Shown in pieces: positions 62,524 to 64,000 of a stretch of 64,000 nt of DNA. Location of the stretch: the NCBI RefSeq assembly GCF_013283785.1, contig NZ_JABCPZ010000022.1, forward strand, positions 1 through 64,000. The letters are read 5' to 3'. How positions within the stretch are numbered: the stretch's first letter is position 1; each line of letters begins with the position of its first letter. This DNA is from Nonomuraea antri. GTDB taxonomy: Bacteria; Actinomycetota; Actinomycetes; Streptosporangiales; Streptosporangiaceae. The notes under the pieces are model-generated. The model saw only the letters and a list, made by a program, of their open reading frames with translations, was not told the DNA's origin and made no database searches. Made by a program: the position numbers and the translations under genes.

Positions 62524-64000
62524 ATGGGCGCTGACACCCTCGCCGCGGCGCAACCCGCCGTCGAGCTGGAGGGCATCACCAAGCGCTTCCCCGGTGTCGT
62601 CGCCAACCACGACATCCACATCACCGTCCAACCGGGGACGGTGCACGCGATCGTGGGCGAGAACGGCGCGGGCAAGTCCACCCTGATGAAGATCCTCTAC
62701 GGCATGCAGAAGCCGGACGAGGGCACGATCAGGGTCAACGGCGCGGAAGTCGGCTTCCGCACGCCCAGCGACGCCATCGGCGTCGGCATCGGCATGGTTC
62801 ACCAGCACTTCATGCTGGCCGACAACTTCACCGTGCTGGAGAACATCGTCCTCGGCGCGGAACCGACCAAGGGCGGCATGCTCAACGCGGCCATGGCCCG
62901 CCGCCGCATCAACGAGCTGGCCGAGACCCACGGCCTGCGGGTCGACCCCGACAAGCTGGTCGAGGACCTCGGCGTCGGCGACCGCCAGCGGGTGGAGATC
63001 CTCAAGGTGCTCTACCGCGGCGCCAGGATCCTCATCCTCGACGAGCCGACCGCGGTGCTCGTCCCGCAGGAGGTCGAGGAGCTCTTCGACAACCTGCGCG
63101 AGCTCAAGGCCGAGGGCCTGACCGTCATCTTCATCTCGCACAAGCTCGACGAGGTGCTCAGCATCGCCGACGCGATCACCGTGATCAGGCGCGGCACCAC
63201 CGTCGCGAGCGTCAACCCGCGCGAGGTCAACGCCCGCCAGCTGGCCGAGCTCATGGTCGGCAGCGAGCTGCCGACGCCGGAGACCCGCGAGTCCACCGTC
63301 CGCGACACCGTCACCCTGCGCGTGTCCGGGCTGACCATGGAGGCCGACGGCTACCGCCCGGTGCCCAAGGGCACCGACCTGCGGGTGTACGCCGACAAGC
63401 TGCGCCAGGAAGGCAAGCGGCTGCTGCTCGACGACGTCACCTTCGACATCCACGCGGGCGAGATCCTCGGCATCGCGGGCGTCGAGGGCAACGGCCAGAC
63501 CGAGCTGATCGAGGCCATCATGGGCCTGCGCCAGGCGCACGGCCGGATCCTGCTCGACGAGCAGGACATCAGCCAGTGGTCCACGCTCAAGCGCCGCGAG
63601 TCCGGCATCGGCTACGTCCCGGAAGACCGGCACCGCCAGGGCCTGCTGCTCGAGGCGTCGCTGTGGGAGAACCGGGTGCTCGGCCACCAGACCAGGAAGC
63701 CCGCGCGCAGCGGCATCTGGGTCAACCGGCGTGCCTCGAAGGCCGACACCGAGCGCATCATCAAGGACTACGACGTCCGCACGCCCGGCGTCGACACGCT
63801 GGCGCTGGCCCTGTCCGGCGGCAACCAGCAGAAGCTGATCGTCGGCCGCGAGATGAGCGGCGAGCCCAAGTTCCTCATCGCCGCGCACCCCACCCGGGGC
63901 GTGGACGTGGGCGCGCAGGCGGCCATCTGGGACCACCTGCGTGAGGCGCGCACGGCCGGCCTGGCCGTGCTGCTCATCTCCGCCGACCTCGACGAGCTGA
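62524..64000 (+). CDS. ABC transporter ATP-binding protein of BMP/nucleoside-type importer (partial)
   Basis: Double-ATPase protein of the sugar/nucleoside (RbsA/YufO-like) type; 492 codons are present and the gene runs off the window. First domain: Walker [10 protein letters not shown], then [32 protein letters not shown], Walker B ILILDEP and FISHK. Second domain: [38 protein letters not shown] and the signature LSGGNQQK. The Walker B region of the second domain reads [14 protein letters not shown], with His for the usual Gln/Glu. The ATG at 62524 is the likely start. An out-of-frame ATG at 62514, nearer the AGGAAGAGG ribosome site, would make only a 6-codon peptide. Permease genes presumably follow outside. 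Confidence 0.92.
   Translation, partial: MGADTLAAAQPAVELEGITKRFPGVVANHDIHITVQPGTVHAIVGENGAGKSTLMKILYGMQKPDEGTIRVNGAEVGFRTPSDAIGVGIGMVHQHFMLADNFTVLENIVLGAEPTKGGMLNAAMARRRINELAETHGLRVDPDKLVEDLGVGDRQRVEILKVLYRGARILILDEPTAVLVPQEVEELFDNLRELKAEGLTVIFISHKLDEVLSIADAITVIRRGTTVASVNPREVNARQLAELMVGSELPTPETRESTVRDTVTLRVSGLTMEADGYRPVPKGTDLRVYADKLRQEGKRLLLDDVTFDIHAGEILGIAGVEGNGQTELIEAIMGLRQAHGRILLDEQDISQWSTLKRRESGIGYVPEDRHRQGLLLEASLWENRVLGHQTRKPARSGIWVNRRASKADTERIIKDYDVRTPGVDTLALALSGGNQQKLIVGREMSGEPKFLIAAHPTRGVDVGAQAAIWDHLREARTAGLAVLLISADLDEL

Overview
The window is high-GC actinomycete chromosome. Gene density, many GTG and TTG starts, ATGA/GTGA stop-start overlaps, MalFG-type importers without their own ATPase, a eukaryote-like NADP isocitrate dehydrogenase, and the mdh / trpS / yihY / D-Ala-D-Ala carboxypeptidase / SCO4848-like gene neighbourhood all fit Streptomycetales or, more likely, Streptosporangiales (Nonomuraea-like). 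The genus is an inference. I see no tRNA, rRNA, insertion sequence, prophage, CRISPR array or origin.

Layout. (1) 701-18068: amino-sugar uptake and breakdown. A ROK regulator and three-part sugar importer (4998 to 701) face an operon of GH89 alpha-N-acetylglucosaminidase, MurQ etherase and a BadF-type amino-sugar kinase (5084-9080). A decayed secreted esterase follows. Then an NgcEFG-like importer (13272 to 10053) is divergent, across a perfect 9+9 bp palindrome, from a SIS protein, a second kinase, a GH3 hexosaminidase and a second ROK regulator (13337-18068). (2) 18056-25288: an operon for an SsuABC/TauABC-like importer, a benzoylformate-decarboxylase-like enzyme and a benzaldehyde-dehydrogenase-like enzyme, with a divergent IclR regulator; it looks like uptake and oxidation of an aromatic 2-oxo acid. 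(3) 25293-30379: peptidoglycan recycling (RpiR/MurR-like regulator, NagZ, a secreted GHL10 protein, AnmK). (4) 30374-35458: FHA-HTH protein, citrate synthase, DUF3017 protein, isocitrate dehydrogenase, TPR protein. (5) 35639-46442: polysaccharide deacetylase lipoprotein, then two diverged copies of a three-gene membrane/beta-propeller module that I cannot assign to any known system, next to a Ser/Thr kinase with an extracellular solute-binding domain. (6) 46497-59111: malate dehydrogenase, GalE, CNNM/CorC protein, TrpS, DUF1707 protein, VOC protein, FAD oxidoreductase, YihY, DacA-type carboxypeptidase, SCO4848-like protein, PGM1-like ATP-grasp ligase, M20 amidohydrolase. (7) 59157-64000: secreted X-Pro peptidase and a BMP-family importer that runs off the right edge.

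How it works together. Regions 1 and 3 make a nearly continuous salvage set for GlcNAc, MurNAc and anhydro-MurNAc: import, hydrolysis (GH89, two GH3), phosphorylation (two BadF kinases, AnmK), lactyl ether removal (MurQ) and three dedicated regulators. No nagA, msiK or dasR is present, so deacetylation, ATP hydrolysis for import and global control must be encoded elsewhere.

The strongest candidate for something undescribed is the duplicated module at 36671-44319: in each copy a membrane-anchored propeller protein and an about 8-TM propeller protein are encoded leftward, divergent from a small anchored protein with a conserved N-x-GW-x-P / TDC / WWG signature, and both divergent promoters share the same sequence block.
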